Assembly: GCA_002371135.1 (NCBI GenBank)
Contig: DFGB01000044.1
Span: forward strand, 29,202 to 60,035
Source: Verrucomicrobia bacterium UBA3761
Lineage (GTDB): Bacteria > Verrucomicrobiota > Kiritimatiellia > RFP12 > UBA1067
Length of the DNA: 30,834 nt
Direction of reading: 5' to 3'
How positions within the stretch are numbered: the first letter of the stretch is position 1; every line of letters starts with the position of its first letter. The translations under genes and the position numbers were made by a program. Shown piece after piece: positions 14,576 through 21,900 of this stretch. Under the pieces are notes generated by a model. That model was not told where the DNA came from. It saw nothing but the letters and a program-made list of their open reading frames with translations, and did not search any database.

Positions 14576-15678
14576 ACCTGGATCGCGTCGCGCATGGACT
14601 GGGATTCGGCGGCAATCACGCTCTGCATGAGCTTGATGACTTCGTTGACGAGTTCCTGGGCCTGACCGAACAGGTCCTTGGTCTGGTCGAGGTCTTCGGA
14701 TGCCTTCTGACGCTCGGCTTCCTTTTCGGTGGCCTTGGATTGCATGATCTGGTTGACGTTGCTGATGAGGCCCTGGACGACCTGGCCGGCGGCGTTGAGC
14801 ATCGTGTTGTATGTCTCGAACTTCGCGAAGTCGCGCGTCGCCTGCATGTAGTCGAGATCGCTGCGGCGCGCCTCGTAGGCGGAGTCGAGCTTTTTCTCGC
14901 CTGCGGCGACTTCGAGCTTGAGCTCGGCGATTTTGGCGTCACGGGCTTCAGGGGTGAGCGGCACGTTGTTCTTCGCGCCGTGCATGACGTCGCCTTCGAA
15001 ATTCGCGAGTTCGGTCTTGACTTCGGAGAGGCCGGCCTTGGCGGCGTTCACGCCGCTCGTCTCGAGGGTGTTGACCTGCGTTTTGAAGGCGGCGGTTTCC
15101 TTGCCGATGACGTATGCGGAGGCGCCGAGCTGGATTGCGCAGCATGCGAAACTCGCGATCATGGCGGTGACGGCGGCGGTGCGCTGCTGCTCGGCCTGGG
15201 CGAGAATCGAGCTCTGGATCTGCATGTTCTCGGCAAGACGCTGTTCGCGGGCCGCGTCGCGCTGCTTCTGCGCGACTTCGACGAGAAGGGCCATCATCCG
15301 GTAGAGGTCGAACATGATCGTCTTCTTCAGGGAAGCGCCGGATGCGGCGGGCGCGGCGTCGGACGTCTGAAGCTCCTTGAAGATGTTCGTCAGGTTGTCC
15401 CTTATCTCCTTGATGTCGGCGTCGGAGAAGTTCAAGAGGTCCTTGCCGGCGAGGAGCTTGTCGCAGAGCGAGTTGATCGCCGCGTCGTCGATCGTCTTGG
15501 GGATTTCGAGGTCGTCTGGAATGCCGAAGGTGCAGGTTTTCGTTTCGCCGCCGACCTGCATGGTGACGGTGAAGGACGTCTTGCCTGCGGCGTCGGTGGT
15601 CTGCTGGACGTCGCCCAGTTTCGAGAGCAGCGCTTCCCAATTGACTGCTGTCGCGCCTGAATTTACTTGTATGCTCAT
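14572..15678 (-). CDS. sctB: Type III secretion translocator, SctB (YopD/IpaC/CopD)-like
   Basis: The 368-residue protein has no Sec signal. It has one hydrophobic segment (about 169-191, VTAMIASFACCAIQLGASAYV) preceded by a helix rich in Gln and Arg (about 125-168) and followed by long coiled-coil helices to the C-terminus, where a short amphipathic end follows. One membrane segment with long helices is the layout of the minor translocator, which inserts in the host membrane with SctE to form the pore. It follows the SctE-like gene, matching the copB-copD order in chlamydiae. Sequence similarity to named members is low by eye. The ATG directly follows a pyrimidine-rich heptamer array with no Shine-Dalgarno sequence. 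Confidence 0.7.
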   Translation of the reverse strand: MSIQVNSGATAVNWEALLSKLGDVQQTTDAAGKTSFTVTMQVGGETKTCTFGIPDDLEIPKTIDDAAINSLCDKLLAGKDLLNFSDADIKEIRDNLTNIFKELQTSDAAPAASGASLKKTIMFDLYRMMALLVEVAQKQRDAAREQRLAENMQIQSSILAQAEQQRTAAVTAMIASFACCAIQLGASAYVIGKETAAFKTQVNTLETSGVNAAKAGLSEVKTELANFEGDVMHGAKNNVPLTPEARDAKIAELKLEVAAGEKKLDSAYEARRSDLDYMQATRDFAKFETYNTMLNAAGQVVQGLISNVNQIMQSKATEKEAERQKASEDLDQTKDLFGQAQELVNEVIKLMQSVIAAESQSMRDAIQV

Positions 15679-15742
15679 GGTTGAAAGAAGTTGGAAGTTG
15701 AAGGTCGGTGGTTGGAAGTCGGCGGGTGGGAGTTTGTGGCGG
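15679..15742. repeat. Heptamer array between the two translocator genes
   Basis: About nine degenerate 7-bp units (GAAGTTG, GAAGTTG, AAGGTCG, GTGGTTG, GAAGTCG, GCGGGTG and similar) lie directly upstream of the minus-strand ATG at 15678. On the transcript this is a pyrimidine-rich stretch. Bases 15743-15777 hold a short GCCGGCC/GGCCGCC inverted stretch. Confidence 0.65.
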
Positions 15743-15777
15743 GACTGCCGGCCATCAACTCCCGGCCGCCAATTGGA

Positions 15778-16863
15778 TTACGCCATCTGGCCCATGTGCT
15801 GTGCGATTTCCTCGCTGGTGTTGGTGGCGGAATCGAGGAGCTGGGCGATGTTGGCGATGTTGTTCTGGATCGCCTGTAGGATGGCCTGGAGTTCCTCTTC
15901 GCTCTCTTCGAGGCGCTGCTTGATGGCGGCGATGAATTTCTCGGTTTCCTTGAGTTCGGAGCTGGAAATGCCGGCCTGGTAGCCCGTGACGGCGGCGGCG
16001 GTGCCGGCGCCGATGCTGCCGAGCTGGGCGACCTTGGAGACGAGCGAAGTGACCTTCGTCGCGGTTTCGGCGATGGCCTGGACAGAGGCGTTGATGGTGT
16101 GCGAGAGGGCCTGCTGGAGGCCGGTCGTGGCGGCGACCTTGCTTGCCGCGAATCCGGAGCCGGCGGAGACCGCGATGATCGCGACTGTGATTGCGATTGC
16201 CGCGACAATCTGCGCCGCCTCCTTCTTCATGCCGCATTTGTCGACAAGGAAGTCGGTGACAGCTTTGTTCAACTCGTCCATCGCGCCCGTTTCGTTGGCG
16301 ATCTGGAGGCCGACGGCGACAAGCGCGCCCACTACGGGGCCCACCGCGATGCCGCCAGTCGCGATGCACGCCGCAACGGCGACGACAACCGCAATCGCGG
16401 CCATGAGCCAGCCGAATATGCGCGAGGCCTTTCTCGCCTTTTCGGCCTTGTCCATCTTTTCAATTGTTTCCTGAAGTTTTTTCGTGCGGCCGTCGTGCTC
16501 GGTTTTGAACGAAGCCTTGTTCGTCTCGATGCGGTCTTTGGCCATCTCGGACTGGCGCTCGTCGTTGTCGAGCTTCAAGTAGGCAATAAGTTTTTCCAGG
16601 TTTTCCTGAAGTTGCTTTACATCGCTTGGATTATCCAGCGAAGGCACGTTCGATCCGCCGGTGGTTTTCCTTTCGGCGTTGCCGGTGGCCGTAGTGTCAT
16701 TGCTCCGGGTGACGTTCAAATTCGTCCCGGCGAGTATTTCCATTACGTCCTTTATGATGGCCTTTTCGTTGCCGGTCGCGACATCTTGCGGCTTGTTCAT
16801 TTGCGTGAACAGGGGCGATTTGACGTTGACGCCGGAGTTGGCTGGTGTGATTGCGTCTGACAT
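15778..16863 (-). CDS. sctE: Type III secretion translocator, SctE (YopB/IpaB/CopB, SseC family)-like
   Basis: The start at 16863 follows AAAGGAA at 8 bp and gives 361 residues. The upstream GTG at 16902 lacks such a site. The N-terminal 145 residues are polar and coiled-coil (LQENLEKLIAYLKLDNDERQ, about 85-104). Two hydrophobic hairpin segments follow at about 150-188 and 216-242, separated by an amphipathic stretch, then a helical C-terminus. Two central membrane helices within a coiled-coil protein is the signature of the major translocator, which forms the pore in the host membrane. The chaperone gene lies directly upstream, as in yopB, sipB and copB operons. Residues about 40-115 share a pattern with the 270-residue protein encoded upstream. 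Confidence 0.82.
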   Translation of the reverse strand: MSDAITPANSGVNVKSPLFTQMNKPQDVATGNEKAIIKDVMEILAGTNLNVTRSNDTTATGNAERKTTGGSNVPSLDNPSDVKQLQENLEKLIAYLKLDNDERQSEMAKDRIETNKASFKTEHDGRTKKLQETIEKMDKAEKARKASRIFGWLMAAIAVVVAVAACIATGGIAVGPVVGALVAVGLQIANETGAMDELNKAVTDFLVDKCGMKKEAAQIVAAIAITVAIIAVSAGSGFAASKVAATTGLQQALSHTINASVQAIAETATKVTSLVSKVAQLGSIGAGTAAAVTGYQAGISSSELKETEKFIAAIKQRLEESEEELQAILQAIQNNIANIAQLLDSATNTSEEIAQHMGQMA

Positions 16864-16940
16864 GGTATTTGTTCCTTTCTGCCCTGTATACACTTTGGGC
16901 ACAGGGGAAGTTACAGGAAAACGGAACGAAGTTCAGGGCT

Positions 16941-17423
16941 TCACTCTTCCACCATCTTCTTCAGTTCGGCGGCCTTGGCGCGATACTCGCGGCCGAGCTG
17001 GGTGTCCTTGGGGCAATACTCGTCGAGAGCGGCGAGGGCGCTGGCGGCGTTCGTCTTGTCGCCGAGAGCGAGGTAGCATTCGGCGGCGTGGAGCTGCGGC
17101 TTCGGGTTGTCGAGATCGAGGAAAGAGGCGTAAGCGTAGGAGGAAATAGCGCTCTTGAAATCTTTCTTCACCTGCTGAACGGCCCCTAGTCCCATCCAGT
17201 ACTTCTGGTTGAGATGGTCGAAGAGGACGAGGAACTGGAAGAGCTTGCCGGCGTCGTCCCAGCGTCCGGTCTGGTAGTAGCCGAACGCGAGAGCGTAGAC
17301 AGCCTCGAGCTCTTCGTTGGAAATGCCTTTGATCTCCTTGAGAGTGGCGTTGTCCTTGATGAACGCATCCGCGGCCTCGTTGATACGTTCGAGTGTCGCC
17401 TGGTCGATTTCTTCTTTGTTCAT
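16941..17423 (-). CDS. lcrH: Type III class II chaperone, LcrH/SycD/IpgC family
   Basis: The 160-residue protein has three tetratricopeptide units at about 38-71, 72-105 and 106-139. The wording is close to SycD: LEAVYALAFGYYQTGRWDDA, then FDHLNQKYWMGLGAVQQ, then LHAAECYLALGDKTNAASAL. This family binds the two translocators in the cytoplasm before secretion, and in several species also controls translocator expression. It is the anchor identification of the operon. The ATG at 17423 follows AAGGAGA. The translocator gene starts 77 bp downstream. It lacks a signal peptide and membrane segments, as expected. Confidence 0.93.
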   Translation of the reverse strand: MNKEEIDQATLERINEAADAFIKDNATLKEIKGISNEELEAVYALAFGYYQTGRWDDAGKLFQFLVLFDHLNQKYWMGLGAVQQVKKDFKSAISSYAYASFLDLDNPKPQLHAAECYLALGDKTNAASALAALDEYCPKDTQLGREYRAKAAELKKMVEE

Positions 17424-17440
17424 GGGTTGGTCTCCTTGGT

Positions 17441-17482
17441 AGGGAAGAGGGAAGGGGGAAGAGGGAAGGGGGAAGAGGGAAG
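17441..17482. repeat. GGGAAGA-type heptamer array
   Basis: Six 7-bp units alternate AGGGAAG and GGGGAAG, just upstream of the Shine-Dalgarno sequence of the minus-strand chaperone gene. Confidence 0.85.
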
Positions 17483-17488
17483 AGACTT

Positions 17489-17552
17489 AGAATATCTAGA
17501 GTATCTAGGACATCTATGGCCTCTATGACTTAGGACTTGGGACTTGGGACTC
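17489..17552. repeat. Nonamer array followed by a heptamer array
   Basis: Four 9-bp units (AGAATATCT, AGAGTATCT, AGGACATCT, ATGGCCTCT; 17489-17524) change directly into four 7-bp units (ATGACTT, AGGACTT, GGGACTT, GGGACTC; 17525-17552). The last unit overlaps the stop codon (17551-17553) of the minus-strand coiled-coil gene. Confidence 0.85.
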
Positions 17553-18363
17553 ACACCATCGTCACTTGGTTGGATTCGATGGCCTCGCGGATTTCGTTTT
17601 CGAGTTTGTCGAGGGCGTCGCGTATTGCGGCGGCGACGTCGGTGAGCTCTAGTTTCTTCTCGATCTTTTCGCGGTCGGCGTTCGACTCCGGCTTGTCTTG
17701 GGAGGTCTTCTGCTCGCCGGCGGCAGCCTTGATGGCGGCGGCGACTTCGTTCAATGTCGCAGCGCCAATCGAGTCGGCGCAGGCGGCGACCTGGCCTTCA
17801 AGGTCGGTGACGTGCGCCTTCAGCGAGGAGATGGCGTTTTCAAGAGTCTTTATCTTCTCGTCTTCTTCGGCCTTCTGGCGCTTGAGTTCCGCGACCTGCT
17901 GCCTGTGGTCTTCGCCCTGCTTGACGGCGAGTTCAATCTGCTTTTCAAGCGCCTCTATCTGCATTTGCAGTTCCGCGCTGCGGACTTCGGCGGCGGCTTT
18001 CTTCGTTTCGTCGTCCTTGATTTCGCCTTTTGCGCTTTTTATTTCGTCGTTCAGCATTTCCATCTTGACGAACGCCGTCTGCTGCTGCAAGGTAATCCTG
18101 GCGGACATCGACTTGAGGACGGTGACGAGCATGGCGATGCGCATCTGCGCCATCGCTTTTTTCTTGTCGTCGCTTTCGGCCTTGAGCCGGGAAACGAGTT
18201 TTTCAAGATCGGTCGCCGCGCCGGACGTCACTTCGAGATTTGTCGAGCCGAGGATGGTTGCAACCTTTACCGGGGTATTGCCGGCGGCAGGCGCGCCGTC
18301 GGTTCCCGTGGATATGGTGGTGGCAGTTGCGAGTTTGGTCGTGTCGATTGCGGGTGTAGCCAT
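17551..18363 (-). CDS. Coiled-coil protein of the translocon operon, SctE-related N-terminus
   Basis: The 270-residue protein lacks a signal peptide and is soluble overall, with a long coiled coil at about 98-190 (EIKSAKGEIKDDETKKAAAE and following heptads). Residues about 37-75 (ILGSTNLEVTSGAATDLEKL onward) share the pattern I-L-x-x-TNL-x-VT, then L-x-x-L-K and M-A-x-x-RI with residues 43-112 of the SctE-like protein. This suggests a duplicated translocator that lost its membrane region, or a shared chaperone-binding segment. It lies upstream of the chaperone gene and could be a secreted effector, a tip component or a translocator accessory. The ATG follows AAAGGAG. Confidence 0.65.
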   Translation of the reverse strand: MATPAIDTTKLATATTISTGTDGAPAAGNTPVKVATILGSTNLEVTSGAATDLEKLVSRLKAESDDKKKAMAQMRIAMLVTVLKSMSARITLQQQTAFVKMEMLNDEIKSAKGEIKDDETKKAAAEVRSAELQMQIEALEKQIELAVKQGEDHRQQVAELKRQKAEEDEKIKTLENAISSLKAHVTDLEGQVAACADSIGAATLNEVAAAIKAAAGEQKTSQDKPESNADREKIEKKLELTDVAAAIRDALDKLENEIREAIESNQVTMV

Positions 18364-18396
18364 GTTGGTGCTCCTTTCTTCCTCACTGGATACACG

Positions 18397-18780
18397 TCAG
18401 ATCTGGAAAGGTTTCATGAACATGGAAAATTTCTTCTGTCGCGCTTCAAGTTCGTCGTTCGCACCCGCGCCGCCGCCCAGGTCGCGGGAGTTGTACTCCT
18501 CTTCGTAGCTCGCGACGGTTTTCGGCTCCGGCGCATCTTTGAGCGCCCATTTTTCAAGCGGCGTCATGCCGCGGCGGCGAAGCTCTTCGTTGGCGGCGTC
18601 GAGTTGCGCTTCGGAGAAACGCATCGCCATCACCTGCTCGCGCGTGAGCCCCTGGCTTTCAAGGAGCCGGTCCGTTTCGGCGATGCGAAGCTCGGTCTGC
18701 GAGATCAACTTCTCGCTTTCCTCGATTGTTTTGCGAATTCTGGCAAGATATGTCTCAACGTCTTTCCCGTCGCTCGTCAT
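18397..18780 (-). CDS. Small coiled-coil protein, first gene of the translocon operon
   Basis: The 127-residue protein is helical in its first half (ARIRKTIEESEKLISQTELR and on to about residue 70), then has a Gly-rich stretch (GGGAGAND, about 102-109) and a Lys/Phe-rich end. I recognise no family. Its position directly after the promoter, 33 bp ahead of the 270-residue gene, makes a type III chaperone, regulator or small substrate possible. The ATG has the best Shine-Dalgarno sequence of the operon (AAGGAGG at 18792-18798). Confidence 0.7.
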   Translation of the reverse strand: MTSDGKDVETYLARIRKTIEESEKLISQTELRIAETDRLLESQGLTREQVMAMRFSEAQLDAANEELRRRGMTPLEKWALKDAPEPKTVASYEEEYNSRDLGGGAGANDELEARQKKFSMFMKPFQI

Positions 18781-18791
18781 CGCCTTGTCGA

Positions 18792-18845
18792 CCTCCTTGA
18801 TTTTTCGTATGGGGACATTATACCATTTTCCGCCACTTCAAGCAA
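18792..18845 (-). promoter_or_regulatory. Promoter and ribosome binding site of the translocon operon
   Basis: On the minus strand TTGCTT (18840-18845) and TATAAT (18817-18822) are 17 bp apart, with a TGG before the -10 (extended -10). AAGGAGG (18792-18798) precedes the ATG at 18780. No promoter of similar quality was noticed in the later gaps, so the six genes are probably one transcript. Confidence 0.8.
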
Positions 18846-18864
18846 GTAGGCACATGGGGAGGCT

Positions 18865-18943
18865 CGATTGTTTCAAGCCTTCCTTTCAAGTTTTAACACA
18901 GAGGCACGGAGATGCAGAGATGCACAGAGGTTTGAAGCAATCG
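18865..18943. repeat. Octamer array inside a 15-bp inverted repeat
   Basis: CGATTGTTTCAAGCC (18865-18879) and GGTTTGAAGCAATCG (18929-18943) are inverted copies with two differences. Between them four 8-bp units (CAGAGGCA, CGGAGATG, CAGAGATG, CACAGAGG; 18899-18930) form an array related to that at 15-38. The element lies between the giant protease gene's stop at 18960 and the promoter of the translocon operon. It may serve as a terminator for the minus-strand giant gene. Confidence 0.7.
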
Positions 18944-18959
18944 AAAAATCCTCCCTGCC

Positions 18960-21900
18960 TCATTTGCCGTATTCGACCCTGAAGAAGCGGCTTTTAGCGC
19001 CTTGCGGGGCGGTTATTCTGATTGTGGTCTTTACGGCGCTCTTGGATTCGACGGCTACGCCCTGGTCGAGTGGAAGGGCGGTTTCGAGTCCATCCATGGT
19101 TTCCGCGGAATAGACTTTGACCATGTCCTCCGTGACATCTGCGCCGACGGCGGCGTTGGCGAGTTCGGCGAACGCGACTAGAGTGACGCCATCGTCTTCG
19201 AGAACGAAATTCGCCGTCTCGACGATGCAATTTTCCGCGAACACCGGCTCCGGGGCTGGTTCATCCGAGCCGCCGGCGCCTTTGACGCAGACGCCGTTGA
19301 CGGTGACGGCGGCGCCGCCCGGAATGACGAGACCATGCTGCGTCTCGCCGGTGAAGACATCGCCGTCTGCGGCTTCGTAATCTCCCGTGAGTTTGGAGAG
19401 GATGATTTCCCCGCCGAAGGTCGCGGTGTACGCGGCGTCGGCGGAGACGGGCGCGATTTCCGGGCTCCAGCCCGTGAAGACGTGGATGTCCTCAGGCTCG
19501 TCATGGGAAGGGGTTTCGCCGAAGGCGAGCGTCTGCGCTTCGATGAGCGAGCCGTCTCGATCGAGCCACGAAACGGTGTAATAGCGCAGCCTTTCGTTGA
19601 AAACAGCCGTATATGCGGCGGGCCCGTCGACGCTTTCGGGAGACGGGCGCCAGCCGGCGAATTCGTAGTCGAATTGCGCGGTCGAGGCCTTCGCGGGAAC
19701 GTCGCCGGTGTAGGAGGGCGTCTGGCCATACGGGACTTGTTCGCAGCCGAGCATGGTGCCGTCGTCGTTCAGCCATTCGACAGGGTAGGAGCGGAGCGAC
19801 GGGGTGAAGACGGCGGTGTATACGGCATCGCCCTCGACTGGGACGATCGCAGCATCCCATCCGGCGAACGAATACGAGAATTGAGCGGTGGAGGGCTTCA
19901 CGGGCGTCTCGCCGTCATAGACCGGCATCGCGCTATACGCGAGACGCCGGACGGACAATTGCGCGCCGTCGTCGTTCCGCCAGACGATGTCATACTCGTT
20001 CACCGTCGAGGAAAACACCGCCGTATACGCGGCGTCGGCCGCGACGGCGGAGATTTCGGGCGACCATCCTGCGAAGGCGTAGGTGTATTGCGCAGTGGCG
20101 CTTTTCGAAAGGGCGCCGTGCGAGGGCATCGAACCGTACGGGAGGATTTCGGAGTCGACGACGACGCCGTTATCGTCCAGCCACACGACGGTGTAGCTGT
20201 TCAGCGAGGATTCGAACCGCGCGGTGTACGTGGCGTCGCCCGCGACGGCGGAGATCTCCGGCGACCACCCGGAGAACGTGTAGGTATATTGCGCCGTGGC
20301 GGGCTTGACCGGGGTGTCGTGCGCGGGCGTCGCGCCAAATTCGTACGTCCCGGTTTCGGTCGCGCCGTCGATATCCCATGTAATCGTATAGGAGCGGACA
20401 TGCGGCATGAAGACGGCGGTGTATACGGCATCGCCTTCGACGGGGACGATCGCCGCATCCCATCCGGCGAACTCGTAGGAGAATTGCGCAGAGGATTCTT
20501 TGACGGGTGCGGTGTGCGAAGGCGTCTGGCCATATTCGTACGTTTCCGTTTCGCTGCGGCCGTCTATCATCCATGTAACCGTGTAGGAGCGCCTTTGCTC
20601 CGTGAAGACCGCAGTATAGGACGCATCGCCCGCGACGACGGAGACTTCGGGTTCCCAGCCGGCGAAAATGTAATCGAACTCCGGCGTCGATTCCCTCGCG
20701 GGCTCAGCGCCATGATAATCTGGCATGGTGCCGTATGCGGATTCCGATTCGAGGAGAATCCCGCCATCGTAATTCAGCCATGCGATGGCAAAGACGCGGA
20801 CGATTTTCAGAACGCCGTCGATGCCGGACCGTGTCAGCGCATACCCCTCCGGGAGTTCGTCAAGGATGGACTGAGACGTGATATTTCCATCTTCGGCTAC
20901 AAAGATGTCGGCGCAGGGATCGTCGGCGAGTGCGATGATTTCGCGTATGCGTTCCGGGGTTGCGAGCGCGTAAGGCGAATCCGGCGTGCCGTCGCCGGTC
21001 CATTTGGCATGGGGCGTGTAGACGGCGGTATATGCGGCGTCGAGCGTCACAGTGGCGATTTCAGGCGACCAACCGGCGAAGGAATACGTGTAGTACGCAT
21101 CTTCGGCCTTCGAGGGCGCGGCGCCGTCGTAGGAGGGCGCAGAGCCATATTCGGCGGTGTCGGTTTCGAGCATCGTGCCATCCTCGTCGCGCCACGCCAC
21201 GGTATAGGAACGTCTGGTCGCATTGTAGACGGCGGTGTATACGGCGTCGGCGACGACCTCGGAGATCTCCGGCGTCCAGCCGGCGAATTCGTACTCGAAT
21301 TCGGCAGAGGAGGCTTTGTGCGGCGTGGCTCCGTCGTATGAAGGCGTCTGGCCGAACGCGACGCCCTCGTCGAATTCGAGGAGCGTGCCATCCTCGTCGA
21401 GCCACGAGACGGAGCACATTCCGCAGGCGTACCGCGCGACGAGTTTCGAGCGCATGGCATCGCTGACGCCGAAATTGTACACCTTGAGGAAATCCATCTC
21501 GGCGTCATCGCCGGAAGCCGGCTGCGCGATGCCTATCGCGGCGGTTATGCCGCCATGGAGCGAGCCGATTTGCAATGTACCTGCGGGATGGGGGAAGCCG
21601 CTTATATCCGCCTCGCCCTTGAGAACGCCGTCGAGGTAGACGGCGATATTTCCGCCGGACGATTTCGATAGCGTATAGAGATGCTGGACGCCGGAGCGGT
21701 TTTCGACGTCGAATTCGAGGAGCGGCTCGAACGCCGCATCTGCGTTGGCGACGCGGAAAAGCATCATCTTGCCGTCCTCGACGCACGAGGCCAGGCCGAT
21801 GCACCCGCTGCCTCTATTGCCGATTGCAAGCGCGTAGACATTCGTCCCGGCCGTGGCGGGAGCGGCGAACTTCGCGGCGATAGTCCACTCCTCCGCCCAT

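Noticed and set aside
16864..16902. Upstream GTG start for the SctE-like gene
   Set aside because: No ribosome binding site precedes it, while the ATG at 16863 follows AAAGGAA at good spacing.
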